Shown one piece after another: positions 1 to 5,489 of a stretch of 7,178 nucleotides of DNA. The position numbers and the translations under genes are program-made. The stretch lies in NCBI GenBank assembly GCA_036276035.1, contig DASUCM010000118.1, positions 1 to 7,178 of the forward strand. The letters are read 5' to 3'. The DNA comes from JACDAF01 sp036276035 (GTDB lineage Bacteria > Chloroflexota > Limnocylindria > P2-11E). Each line of letters begins with the position of its first letter. Within the stretch, counting starts at the first letter, position 1. Below the pieces are notes generated by a model. It did not search any database and was not told the DNA's origin. It saw nothing but the letters and a program-made list of their open reading frames with translations.

Positions 1-35
1 GGCTCTCGGAGCGGCAACGGCCAGCGGCGGCTTGA
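1..35 (+). CDS. C-terminal end of an unidentified upstream gene (partial)
   Basis: In the frame beginning at base 3 the window opens with about ten codons (LSERQRPAAA) that end at a TGA at 33-35. This stop overlaps the TTG start of the next gene as TTGA, the same four-base overlap style seen at several other junctions here, so it is probably the true end of an upstream gene. Ten residues are too few to identify it. Genes for signal peptidase II (lspA) often precede rluD in bacteria and an Arg-rich, Ala-ending tail would fit, but that is only inference from gene order. Confidence 0.35.
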   Translation, partial: LSERQRPAAA

Positions 36-982
36 GCGAGCGGATCGAGCTCACCGTCGACGCGGACGGCATCCGGGTCGACCGGTTCCTCGCGGAGCGG
101 ACGCAGCTTTCGCGCAGCGCGATCCAGCGGCTCGCCCGCGACGGTCACGTCACGGCGAACGGCGCGGCAGTCGATCCGTCGCACAAGGTGCGCGCCGGCG
201 AGGCGCTCGTCGTCGTCGTGCCGCCGCCCGAGGAGCCCCTCTCGCTCGAGGCCGAGGACATCCCGATCGACGTCCTCTACGAGGACCCGGACGTCATCGT
301 CGTGAACAAGCCGGCCGGCCTCGTCGTGCATCCGGCGTACGGGCACCACAGCGGCACCCTCGTGAACGCGGTCGCGGGGCGCGTCGGCGCCGAGACCGGC
401 CGCGAGGCCGGGCGGCCGGGGATCGTGCACCGCCTCGACAAGGACACGAGCGGCGTGATGATCGTCGCGAAGAACGACCCGGCCCACGTCTCGCTCTCCC
501 GCCAGCTGCAGGCGAAGCGCTTCGGCAAGGAGTACCTCGCCCTGGTGTGGGGCGATCCCGGAGAGCGGCCGGTCGTCATCGACGCGCCGATCGAGCGCGA
601 CGCGTCGGACCGCCGCCGGATGGCCATCCGCCAGACCGGCCGCGAAGCGATCACGCGCTTCGAGCGGCTTGCGACCTTCGGCGGCGGGGATGCCCGGGCC
701 GCCCTCCTGCACGTGCGTCCCGAGACCGGCCGGACGCACCAGATCCGCGTCCACCTCGCCTACGCCCGACTCCCTATCGTTGGCGACCCGGTGTACGGAC
801 GGACGCACGACCCGAGCTCCCTCGAGCGGCAGTGGCTGCACGCCTGGCGGCTCACCGTCCGCCTGCCGCGCGCTGGCGAGCGCACCTTCACCGCGCCGCT
901 GCCTCGCGATCTCCGCGACGTGCTCGCGGGCCTCGGCGCCCCGGACGACGTGGCGCCGCTCTACGCGGAGGCCGTGGCCTGA
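32..982 (+). CDS. rluD: RluD-type 23S rRNA pseudouridine synthase
   Basis: This 316-residue protein belongs to the RluA/RluD family, which converts specific uridines in 23S rRNA (helix 69 for RluD) to pseudouridine in the cytoplasm. An S4 RNA-binding domain covers about residues 13-60 (VDRFLAE, LSRSAIQRLARDGHVTANG). The catalytic domain follows, with the family signature HRLDKDTSG at 133-141 in which Asp136 is the expected catalytic aspartate, and a second conserved block RPETGRTHQIRVH starting at 229. Length is normal for the family (E. coli RluD is about 326). The TTG start is chosen because the S4 domain begins soon after it, it overlaps the preceding stop as TTGA, and no better start exists in the window; no close Shine-Dalgarno is visible, so coupling to the upstream gene is likely. 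Whether the target is that of RluD or a paralogue such as RluC cannot be told from sequence, but the S4-plus-catalytic layout and context favour RluD. Confidence 0.92.
   Translation: MSERIELTVDADGIRVDRFLAERTQLSRSAIQRLARDGHVTANGAAVDPSHKVRAGEALVVVVPPPEEPLSLEAEDIPIDVLYEDPDVIVVNKPAGLVVHPAYGHHSGTLVNAVAGRVGAETGREAGRPGIVHRLDKDTSGVMIVAKNDPAHVSLSRQLQAKRFGKEYLALVWGDPGERPVVIDAPIERDASDRRRMAIRQTGREAITRFERLATFGGGDARAALLHVRPETGRTHQIRVHLAYARLPIVGDPVYGRTHDPSSLERQWLHAWRLTVRLPRAGERTFTAPLPRDLRDVLAGLGAPDDVAPLYAEAVA
967..971 (+). promoter_or_regulatory. Shine-Dalgarno GGAGG for the CTG-started gmk
   Basis: A perfect GGAGG lies inside the last codons of rluD, seven bases before the CTG at 979. This is ideal spacing, and it is the main evidence that gmk begins at that CTG and not at a distant GTG. 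Confidence 0.7.
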
Positions 983-1578
983 CCGGCATCGACGGGCGCG
1001 GGCTGCTCGTCATCATCTCCGCGCCGTCGGGGGCGGGGAAGGACTCGGCCATCAACCGGCTCGTGAAGACGCTCGACGACGCGGTCGTCTACGTGACCGC
1101 GACGAGCCGCAAGCCCCGGCCCGGCGAGGTGCACGCGCAGGACTACTACTTCTACTCGCCGGAGAAGTTCCGCGAGGAGATCGAAGCGGGGAACTTCCTC
1201 GAGTGGTCGATGGTCCACGGCGACTTCAAGGGCGTCCGCCGCGATGCGCTCGCCGACACGCTGCGCGACCACAAGATCGTCATCGTGAAGCCGGAGCCGC
1301 AGGGGATGCGGAAGCTGAAAGCGGTCCTGCCGGAGGCGCTGACCATCTTCATCATGCCGCCGTCGGTCGAATCGCTCCGCCGCCGTCTCGTGCAGCGCGC
1401 GACCGAGACGCCCGAGCAGCTCGAGGTCCGTCTGCGCAACGCCGCGATCGAGATGGCCGCCGCGCCGGAGTACGACTACGTCGTCGTCAACGACGACGGC
1501 AAGCTCGATGCGACGGTCGACGAGATCGCGAACATCATCCGCAAGGAGGCGAAGCGCCCCCGCCACTATGACCTCTAG
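979..1578 (+). CDS. gmk: guanylate kinase, divergent GKD type, CTG start
   Basis: This 199-residue protein matches guanylate kinase, which phosphorylates GMP (and dGMP) to GDP with ATP. Seen in order: a P-loop APSGAGKDS near residues 14-22; SRKPRPGE followed by DYYF, the GMP-phosphate arginine and tyrosine region; FLEW; VHGDFKG; VKPEPQG; FIMPPSVESLRRRL in the lid region; and EYDYVVVNDD near the end. The length is typical (about 200). Several canonical residues differ: the P-loop Ser/Thr after Lys is Asp, NYYG is DFKG, and the usual DxDxQG loop reads KPEPQG. From memory Chloroflexota enzymes share GKD and VK in these places. The start is placed at CTG 979 because no ATG, GTG or TTG occurs in frame between GTG 832, which would add about 49 Arg/Pro-rich residues, and a GTG after the P-loop. 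CTG 979 has GGAGG seven bases upstream and overlaps the rluD stop as CTGA. Confident of family; moderately confident of start. Confidence 0.87.
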   Translation: MTGIDGRGLLVIISAPSGAGKDSAINRLVKTLDDAVVYVTATSRKPRPGEVHAQDYYFYSPEKFREEIEAGNFLEWSMVHGDFKGVRRDALADTLRDHKIVIVKPEPQGMRKLKAVLPEALTIFIMPPSVESLRRRLVQRATETPEQLEVRLRNAAIEMAAAPEYDYVVVNDDGKLDATVDEIANIIRKEAKRPRHYDL

Positions 1579-1581
1579 CCT
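1576..1581 (+). promoter_or_regulatory. putative -10 element TAGCCT of a leaderless priA transcript
   Basis: TAGCCT fits the TANNNT -10 consensus and ends six bases before the GTG start of priA, so transcription would begin at or next to the start codon. Its TAG is also the stop codon of gmk. The same TAGCNT arrangement precedes def and rlmN. No convincing -35 was seen about 17 bases upstream. The only SD-like bases, AAGG at 1583-1586, sit one base from the GTG and are too close to work. Confidence 0.45.
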
Positions 1582-1587
1582 CAAGGC

Positions 1588-3792
1588 GTGATCCGCACGG
1601 CGGAGGTCGCCGCCTTCTCCGGTCTGCGCGGCCCCGCGATGACCTTCACGTACGGCGTCCCCGACGGACTCGACGTGCAGCCTGGCCACCTCGTCCACGT
1701 CGGCCTGGGCGCGCAGGCGACGCGCGGCGTCGTCGTCGCGCTCGACGTCCCGGCGCCGGACGCCGCGCTGCGGCCGATCGGCGGGCTCGTGCACCCGCTC
1801 CCGCTCCTCTCGGCGCATCAGCTCGCGCTCGCGCGGTGGATCGCGGCGACGTACCGCTGCGGTCTTGCCGACGCCGTGCGCGCGATGCTGCCGCCGGCGC
1901 TCGCGGCCCGCGCGCGCGGTGCGGCGCTCGCTCCCGCGCGCGGCGGACGCAGCGAGGCGGTGTTCGGCATCACGGCGGCGGGACGCGCAGCGCTCGACGG
2001 CACCACGAAGCTCGGCGCGCGCCAGCTCGCGACGCTCCGCGCGCTCGCGGCCGGTGCGGTCACTGCCGCGGAGCTCGCCGAGGCCGGCGGCTCCGGTGAG
2101 AGCGCGCAGAGCCTCGCGAAGCGCGGCTTCGCAACAGCCGGCCGGCGCGCGGTCCGGCGCATCCCGGTGGAGCTCGGGCGTCCCGGCGAGGACGACGCCG
2201 TGCGCGACCTCCCCCTCACGCGCGGCCAGGCGCCGGCGCTGGAGGCGATCCTCGGCTCGCTCGGCGCGGGCGCCCCCTTCCTCCTCCACGGCGTGACCGC
2301 GAGCGGGAAGACGGAGGTCTACCTCCGCGCCTCGGCCGCCTCGCTCGAGCGCGGGCTCGGCGTGATCGTCCTTGTCCCCGAGATCGCGCTCGCGCAGCAG
2401 GTGGTCGCGCGGTTCCTCGCGCGCTTCGGGGACCGGGTCGCGGTGCTGCACAGCGCGCTCTCCGCGGGCGAGCGCTACGACGAGTGGCGTCGCGTCGTTG
2501 ACGGCGCGTGCGACGTCGTCATCGGGTCGCGCTCCGCGCTCTTCGCGCCGCTCGCGAAGCCGGGGCTCATCGTCGTCGACGAGGAGCAGGAGCCGTCCTA
2601 CAAACAGGAGAGCGCGCCGCGCTACCACGCGGTCGACACCGCGCTCGCGCTCGGCAGGATCGCGCACGCGACGGTCGTGCTCGGGTCGGCGACGCCGCGC
2701 GTCGTCACCTACCACGCGGCGTCGGCGGGCGAGCTCACGCTCCTCACGCTGCCCGACCGCATCGCGGACCTGCCGATGCCGCAGACGACGATCGTCGACC
2801 TGCGCCTCGAGCTGAAGGCGGGCAATCGCAGCACGCTCTCCCGCGCGCTCCGCACCGCCCTCGTGCGTACGGTCGACCGCGGCGAGCAGGCGATCCTCTA
2901 CCTGAACCGGCGCGGGCTCGCGACCGTCGTGCTCTGCCGCGATTGCGGCTACGTCGTGCCGTGCCCGGCGTGCGAGATCCCGTTCGCGCTGCACGCGGAC
3001 GGCCGGCTCGTCTGCCACCGCTGCGGCAAGTGGCAGCGGGCTGCGCCGACCGTCTGCCCCGCGTGCGGGAGCGAGCGGATCCGCCAGCTCGGCGTCGGCA
3101 CGCAGCGCGTCGAGCAGGACGTGCGCGACCTCCTGCCGCGCGCGCGGGTCTCGCGGCTCGACCGCGACGCGGTGGCGCGCAAGGGCGCGCACGCAGCCGC
3201 GTACGAGCGCATGCGCTCCGGGGAGGCGCAGGTGATCGTCGGGACGCAGATGATCGCGAAGGGCTTCGACCTGCCGGGCGTCTCGCTCGTGGGCATCGTG
3301 AACGCCGACACGCTCCTCAACCTCCCGGACCTATCCGCCGCGGAGCGCACCTTCCAGCTGCTCACGCAGGTGCTCGGCCGCTCGGGGCGCGGCGACGCCG
3401 GCGGCCGCGGCATCCTGCAGACCTACCTGCCCGACCACCACGCCGTCCGCGCGGCCGCGGCGCACGACTACAGCGCGTTCGCGGAGCGCGAGCTCCTCGA
3501 CCGCCGCCGCTTCGGCAACCCGCCCTTCGGGCGCCTCGTCCTCCTGCAGACCGCGGCGAAGCGCGAGGAGACCGCTGACGCGCGCGCGAAGCGGCTCGCG
3601 GCCGAGCTCGAGGCGGAGGCGCACGGAGACGCGGAAGTGCTCGGGCCTGCGCCGGCCTTCGCGGCGAAGCGCGCCGGCAGCTACCGCGTGCAGCTCGTGC
3701 TCCGCGGCCCGCGCCCGACCGACGTCCTCGACCGCGTGAAGATCGGGAGCGAGTGGTCGGTCGACGTGGACCCGGTCACGCTCCTCGGTTAG
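1588..3792 (+). CDS. priA: primosomal replication restart helicase PriA
   Basis: PriA is a 3'-to-5' superfamily 2 helicase that recognises abandoned replication forks and reloads the replicative helicase. The 734-residue length matches the family (E. coli 732). The N-terminal 3'-DNA-end binding domain is in about the first 100 residues (TYGVPDGLDVQPG, then LPLLSAHQLALARWIA). Helicase motifs follow: Walker A GVTASGKTE at 235-243; LVPEIAL; VIGSRSALFAP; DEEQ at 331-334; GSATP; GTQMIAKGFD from 552; and QVLGRSGR at 594-601. Between the helicase lobes are eight zinc-binding cysteines in four pairs: C450/C453, C459/C462, C476/C479 and C490/C493. Oddities are DEEQ where DEEH is usual, YHAVD where YHARD is usual, and LGRSGR for AGRAGR; all catalytic essentials remain, so it is probably active. 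GTG 1588 is preferred over ATG 1639 because the first conserved strand (RTAEVAAF) lies between them. The gene sits nine bases after gmk, with a possible promoter of its own. Confidence 0.95.
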   Translation: MIRTAEVAAFSGLRGPAMTFTYGVPDGLDVQPGHLVHVGLGAQATRGVVVALDVPAPDAALRPIGGLVHPLPLLSAHQLALARWIAATYRCGLADAVRAMLPPALAARARGAALAPARGGRSEAVFGITAAGRAALDGTTKLGARQLATLRALAAGAVTAAELAEAGGSGESAQSLAKRGFATAGRRAVRRIPVELGRPGEDDAVRDLPLTRGQAPALEAILGSLGAGAPFLLHGVTASGKTEVYLRASAASLERGLGVIVLVPEIALAQQVVARFLARFGDRVAVLHSALSAGERYDEWRRVVDGACDVVIGSRSALFAPLAKPGLIVVDEEQEPSYKQESAPRYHAVDTALALGRIAHATVVLGSATPRVVTYHAASAGELTLLTLPDRIADLPMPQTTIVDLRLELKAGNRSTLSRALRTALVRTVDRGEQAILYLNRRGLATVVLCRDCGYVVPCPACEIPFALHADGRLVCHRCGKWQRAAPTVCPACGSERIRQLGVGTQRVEQDVRDLLPRARVSRLDRDAVARKGAHAAAYERMRSGEAQVIVGTQMIAKGFDLPGVSLVGIVNADTLLNLPDLSAAERTFQLLTQVLGRSGRGDAGGRGILQTYLPDHHAVRAAAAHDYSAFAERELLDRRRFGNPPFGRLVLLQTAAKREETADARAKRLAAELEAEAHGDAEVLGPAPAFAAKRAGSYRVQLVLRGPRPTDVLDRVKIGSEWSVDVDPVTLLG

Positions 3793-3795
3793 CGT
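3790..3795 (+). promoter_or_regulatory. putative -10 element TAGCGT of a leaderless def transcript
   Basis: TAGCGT fits TANNNT and ends six bases before the GTG at 3802, while the short gap contains no Shine-Dalgarno sequence (it reads CCGCCC). The TAG doubles as the priA stop codon. A weak -35 candidate, TGGACC at 3767-3772, lies 17 bases upstream and matches TTGACA at four of six positions. The element supports GTG 3802 as the true def start. Confidence 0.45.
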
Positions 3796-3801
3796 CCGCC
3801 C

Positions 3802-4482
3802 GTGAGCGAGGACGCCCGCGACGACGCCGAGGCCGCCGAGAGCGCGGAGCCGCACGAGCCGCGGCTCGAGATCGTCAAGGGCTCGCCGTGGACGATCACC
3901 GGCGGGCGGCGCGAGAAGTGGTCGAGCGACGCGTTCGTGCAGGAGCACGCCGTCGACGTGCGGCAGATCGGCGATCCGGTCCTGCACTCGCCCGCGCGCA
4001 AGCCGAAGCTCGCGAAGGCCGAGCTCGAGGCGCTCGTGCAGCGGATGTACGCGTCGATGGTGGCGGCCCGCGGGATCGGGATCGCCGCCCCGCAGATCGG
4101 CGTGCCGCTGCGCATCTGCATCATCGACGTCGACGAGCTCGGCATCGTCGCGATCGAGCCCGAGATCGAGTGGGTGAGCGAGGAGAAGGACGAGACGAGC
4201 GAGGGCTGCCTCTCGGTGCGCGGGCTGTACGGGATGATCGAGCGACCCGTCGCCGCACGGCTCAGCGCGACCGACCCTGCGGGGAAGAGGTTCACGCTCG
4301 AGGGCATCGAGCTCGGGGCGCAGTGCATGCTCCACGAGACCGACCACCTCGAGGGCCGCCTCTACGTCGACCTGCTCCGCTCCCGCGAGCACGACCTCTT
4401 CCCGGTCGAGCCGGCCCGGCCCGGCGAGGAGCCGCGCTCCGTGTCCGGGCACCACCGCGAGGAGCTCGAGCCTTCGGCATAG
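3802..4482 (+). CDS. def: peptide deformylase with N-terminal acidic extension
   Basis: Peptide deformylase removes the formyl group from the N-terminal methionine of nascent proteins at the ribosome exit tunnel. All three family motifs are present: GIGIAAPQ at 91-98 (Gln98), EGCLS at 134-138 with metal ligand Cys136, and HETDH at 178-182 with metal ligands His178 and His182 and catalytic Glu179. The 226 residues exceed the usual 150-190. The excess is an N-terminal stretch of about 52 residues, acidic at first (SEDARDDAEAAESAEPHEP), then basic and Trp-containing (GSPWTITGGRREKW), plus a charged tail of about 30 residues. Every one of the first 52 codons ends in G or C, which supports translation of the extension. 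A start at GTG 3958 (VRQIGDPVL) would give an ordinary-length enzyme and has AGGAG 12 bases upstream, but would leave a 165-base gap. The gene lies between priA and fmt as in many bacteria. Confidence 0.93.
   Translation: MSEDARDDAEAAESAEPHEPRLEIVKGSPWTITGGRREKWSSDAFVQEHAVDVRQIGDPVLHSPARKPKLAKAELEALVQRMYASMVAARGIGIAAPQIGVPLRICIIDVDELGIVAIEPEIEWVSEEKDETSEGCLSVRGLYGMIERPVAARLSATDPAGKRFTLEGIELGAQCMLHETDHLEGRLYVDLLRSREHDLFPVEPARPGEEPRSVSGHHREELEPSA
4459..4464 (+). promoter_or_regulatory. GAGGAG, possible Shine-Dalgarno for fmt
   Basis: GAGGAG in the last codons of def lies 14 bases before the ATA at 4479, rather far for efficient initiation. It is the only purine-rich SD-like stretch near the beginning of the conserved Fmt sequence. 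Weak support only. Confidence 0.25.
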
Positions 4483-5453
4483 CGCCGCGGACCGTCTTCC
4501 TCGGCACCCCGGAGTTCGCGGTGCCGTCGCTCGAGGCCGTCGACGAGCTGAACGGTCAGGGCGTGCTGTCGCTCGTCGCCGTCGTGACGCAGCCCGACCG
4601 CCCTGGCGACCGCGGACGTGTCGCGGTGCCTCCGGTGAAGGAGCGGGGCCTTCATCTCGGCCTGCGCGTGCTGCAGCCGGAGCGCCTGCGCGACGCGGGT
4701 CTCGATGCGGTGCTCGCGCTCGAGCCCGAGCTGCTCGTGTGGGCCGCGTACGGGAACCTCATCCCGCGCGCCCTACTCGACGCCGCGCGCGGCCGCGCCG
4801 TGAACGTCCACGCCTCGCTGCTCCCGCGCTGGCGCGGCGCTGCGCCGGTCGCGCACGCGATCCTCGCGGGCGACGACGAGACGGGCATCACGCTCATGGA
4901 GGGCACGGCCGAGCTGGATGCGGGGCCGATCCTCGCGCAGGAGCGCGTGCACATCGATCCGACCGAGTCCGCGGGCGAGCTCGCCGAGCGGCTCGCGCGC
5001 GTCGGGGGCACGCTGCTCCGGCGCGAGCTGCCGCGCTACATCGGCGGCGAGCTGCGCGGCCGGCCGCAGGATCCTCTCCGCGTGACCGTGGCGCCGAAGC
5101 TGACGACGCGGGACGGGGAGCTCGACTGGTCCCAGCCGGCCGAGAGCGTCGCGCGACGGGTCCGCGCGATGACGCCCTCGCCCGGCGCGTGGACCACGCT
5201 CGGCGGTCAGCGCGTCGGCGTGCTCGCCGCCACCGTGCTCGGCGGGCCGCCGCGCGAGCACGGCACGTTGCTCCTGGGCCGTCGTGACCCCGCGTACGCG
5301 CCGTATTGGGGGCAGTCGCGCGCGCCGCACGTCGCGTGCGGCGCCGGCTGGCTGCGGCTCGACGAGGTGCGGCCGGCGGGCAAGCGCGCGATGAGCGGCG
5401 ACGACTGGGCGAACGGGCTCCGCGCCCTGGGCGAGGTGCGGCTGCCCTCCTGA
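4479..5453 (+). CDS. fmt: methionyl-tRNA formyltransferase (start codon non-standard)
   Basis: Fmt transfers a formyl group from 10-formyl-tetrahydrofolate to Met-tRNA(fMet) for initiation; Def, encoded just upstream, later removes it. The conserved beginning RTVFLGTPEFAVPSLEA is followed by VVTQPDRP, the signature NVHASLLPRWRGAAP with catalytic-type Asn109 and His111, GITLMEG, and ELDAGPIL with Asp147 (E. coli N106, H108, D144). A C-terminal domain covers about 210-320 (KLTTRDGELDW, RAMTPSPGAWT, KRAMSGDDWANGLR). At about 324 residues the size is normal. The start is uncertain: between GTG 4323, deep inside def, and GTG 4521, which would delete the FLGTPEF strand, there is no ATG, GTG, TTG or CTG in frame. 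ATA 4479 gives the expected N-terminus and overlaps the def stop as ATAG, so it is used here as a best guess. A sequence error or a start at another near-cognate codon is also possible. Family certain; start weak. Confidence 0.9.
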   Translation: MAPRTVFLGTPEFAVPSLEAVDELNGQGVLSLVAVVTQPDRPGDRGRVAVPPVKERGLHLGLRVLQPERLRDAGLDAVLALEPELLVWAAYGNLIPRALLDAARGRAVNVHASLLPRWRGAAPVAHAILAGDDETGITLMEGTAELDAGPILAQERVHIDPTESAGELAERLARVGGTLLRRELPRYIGGELRGRPQDPLRVTVAPKLTTRDGELDWSQPAESVARRVRAMTPSPGAWTTLGGQRVGVLAATVLGGPPREHGTLLLGRRDPAYAPYWGQSRAPHVACGAGWLRLDEVRPAGKRAMSGDDWANGLRALGEVRLPS

Positions 5454-5476
5454 CCCGCGTGCGGCTGCGACCCTCC

Positions 5477-5482
5477 TAGCAT
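5477..5482 (+). promoter_or_regulatory. putative -10 element TAGCAT of a leaderless rlmN transcript
   Basis: In the 36-base gap between fmt and rlmN, TAGCAT ends seven bases before the ATG at 5490. The gap has no Shine-Dalgarno sequence in front of the ATG (CGGTCCC). Unlike the two similar hexamers before priA and def, this TAG is not a stop codon, so it is the cleanest example of the pattern. No good -35 is visible at the usual distance. Confidence 0.5.
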
Positions 5483-5489
5483 CGGTCCC

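Noticed and set aside
547..978. Upstream extension of the gmk frame into rluD, from GTG 547 or GTG 832
   Set aside because: The extra translation is Arg/Pro-rich with no similarity to guanylate kinase and wholly overlaps rluD; CTG 979 with GGAGG explains the start better.
1568..1591. Seven-codon ORF (ATG ACC TCT AGC CTC AAG GCG TGA) overlapping the priA GTG as GTGA, with AAGGAGG at 1543-1549
   Set aside because: The SD-like AAGGAGG is 18 bases from the ATG, too far, and encodes Lys-Glu-Ala in gmk. The ORF is too short to judge; coupling to priA is possible but unsupported.
961..3192. Very long open frame on the - strand (743 codons) antisense to gmk and priA
   Set aside because: In DNA this rich in GC, stop codons are rare in all frames. 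The product is Arg/Glu/Ala-rich with no recognisable domain and lies opposite two firmly identified genes.
3753..4478. Upstream extension of the fmt frame through def, including a GTG at 4323
   Set aside because: The translation is an Arg-rich shadow of def without domain features. A GTG 4323 start would add 52 unlikely residues in front of a complete Fmt N-terminus.
4440..4485. Programmed -1 frameshift making a Def-Fmt fusion to explain the missing fmt start
   Set aside because: No slippery heptamer or clear downstream structure is visible at the end of def, and both proteins look complete as separate units.
5454..5489. Rho-independent terminator between fmt and rlmN
   Set aside because: The 36-base gap has no GC hairpin followed by a T run; it is better explained by a promoter element.
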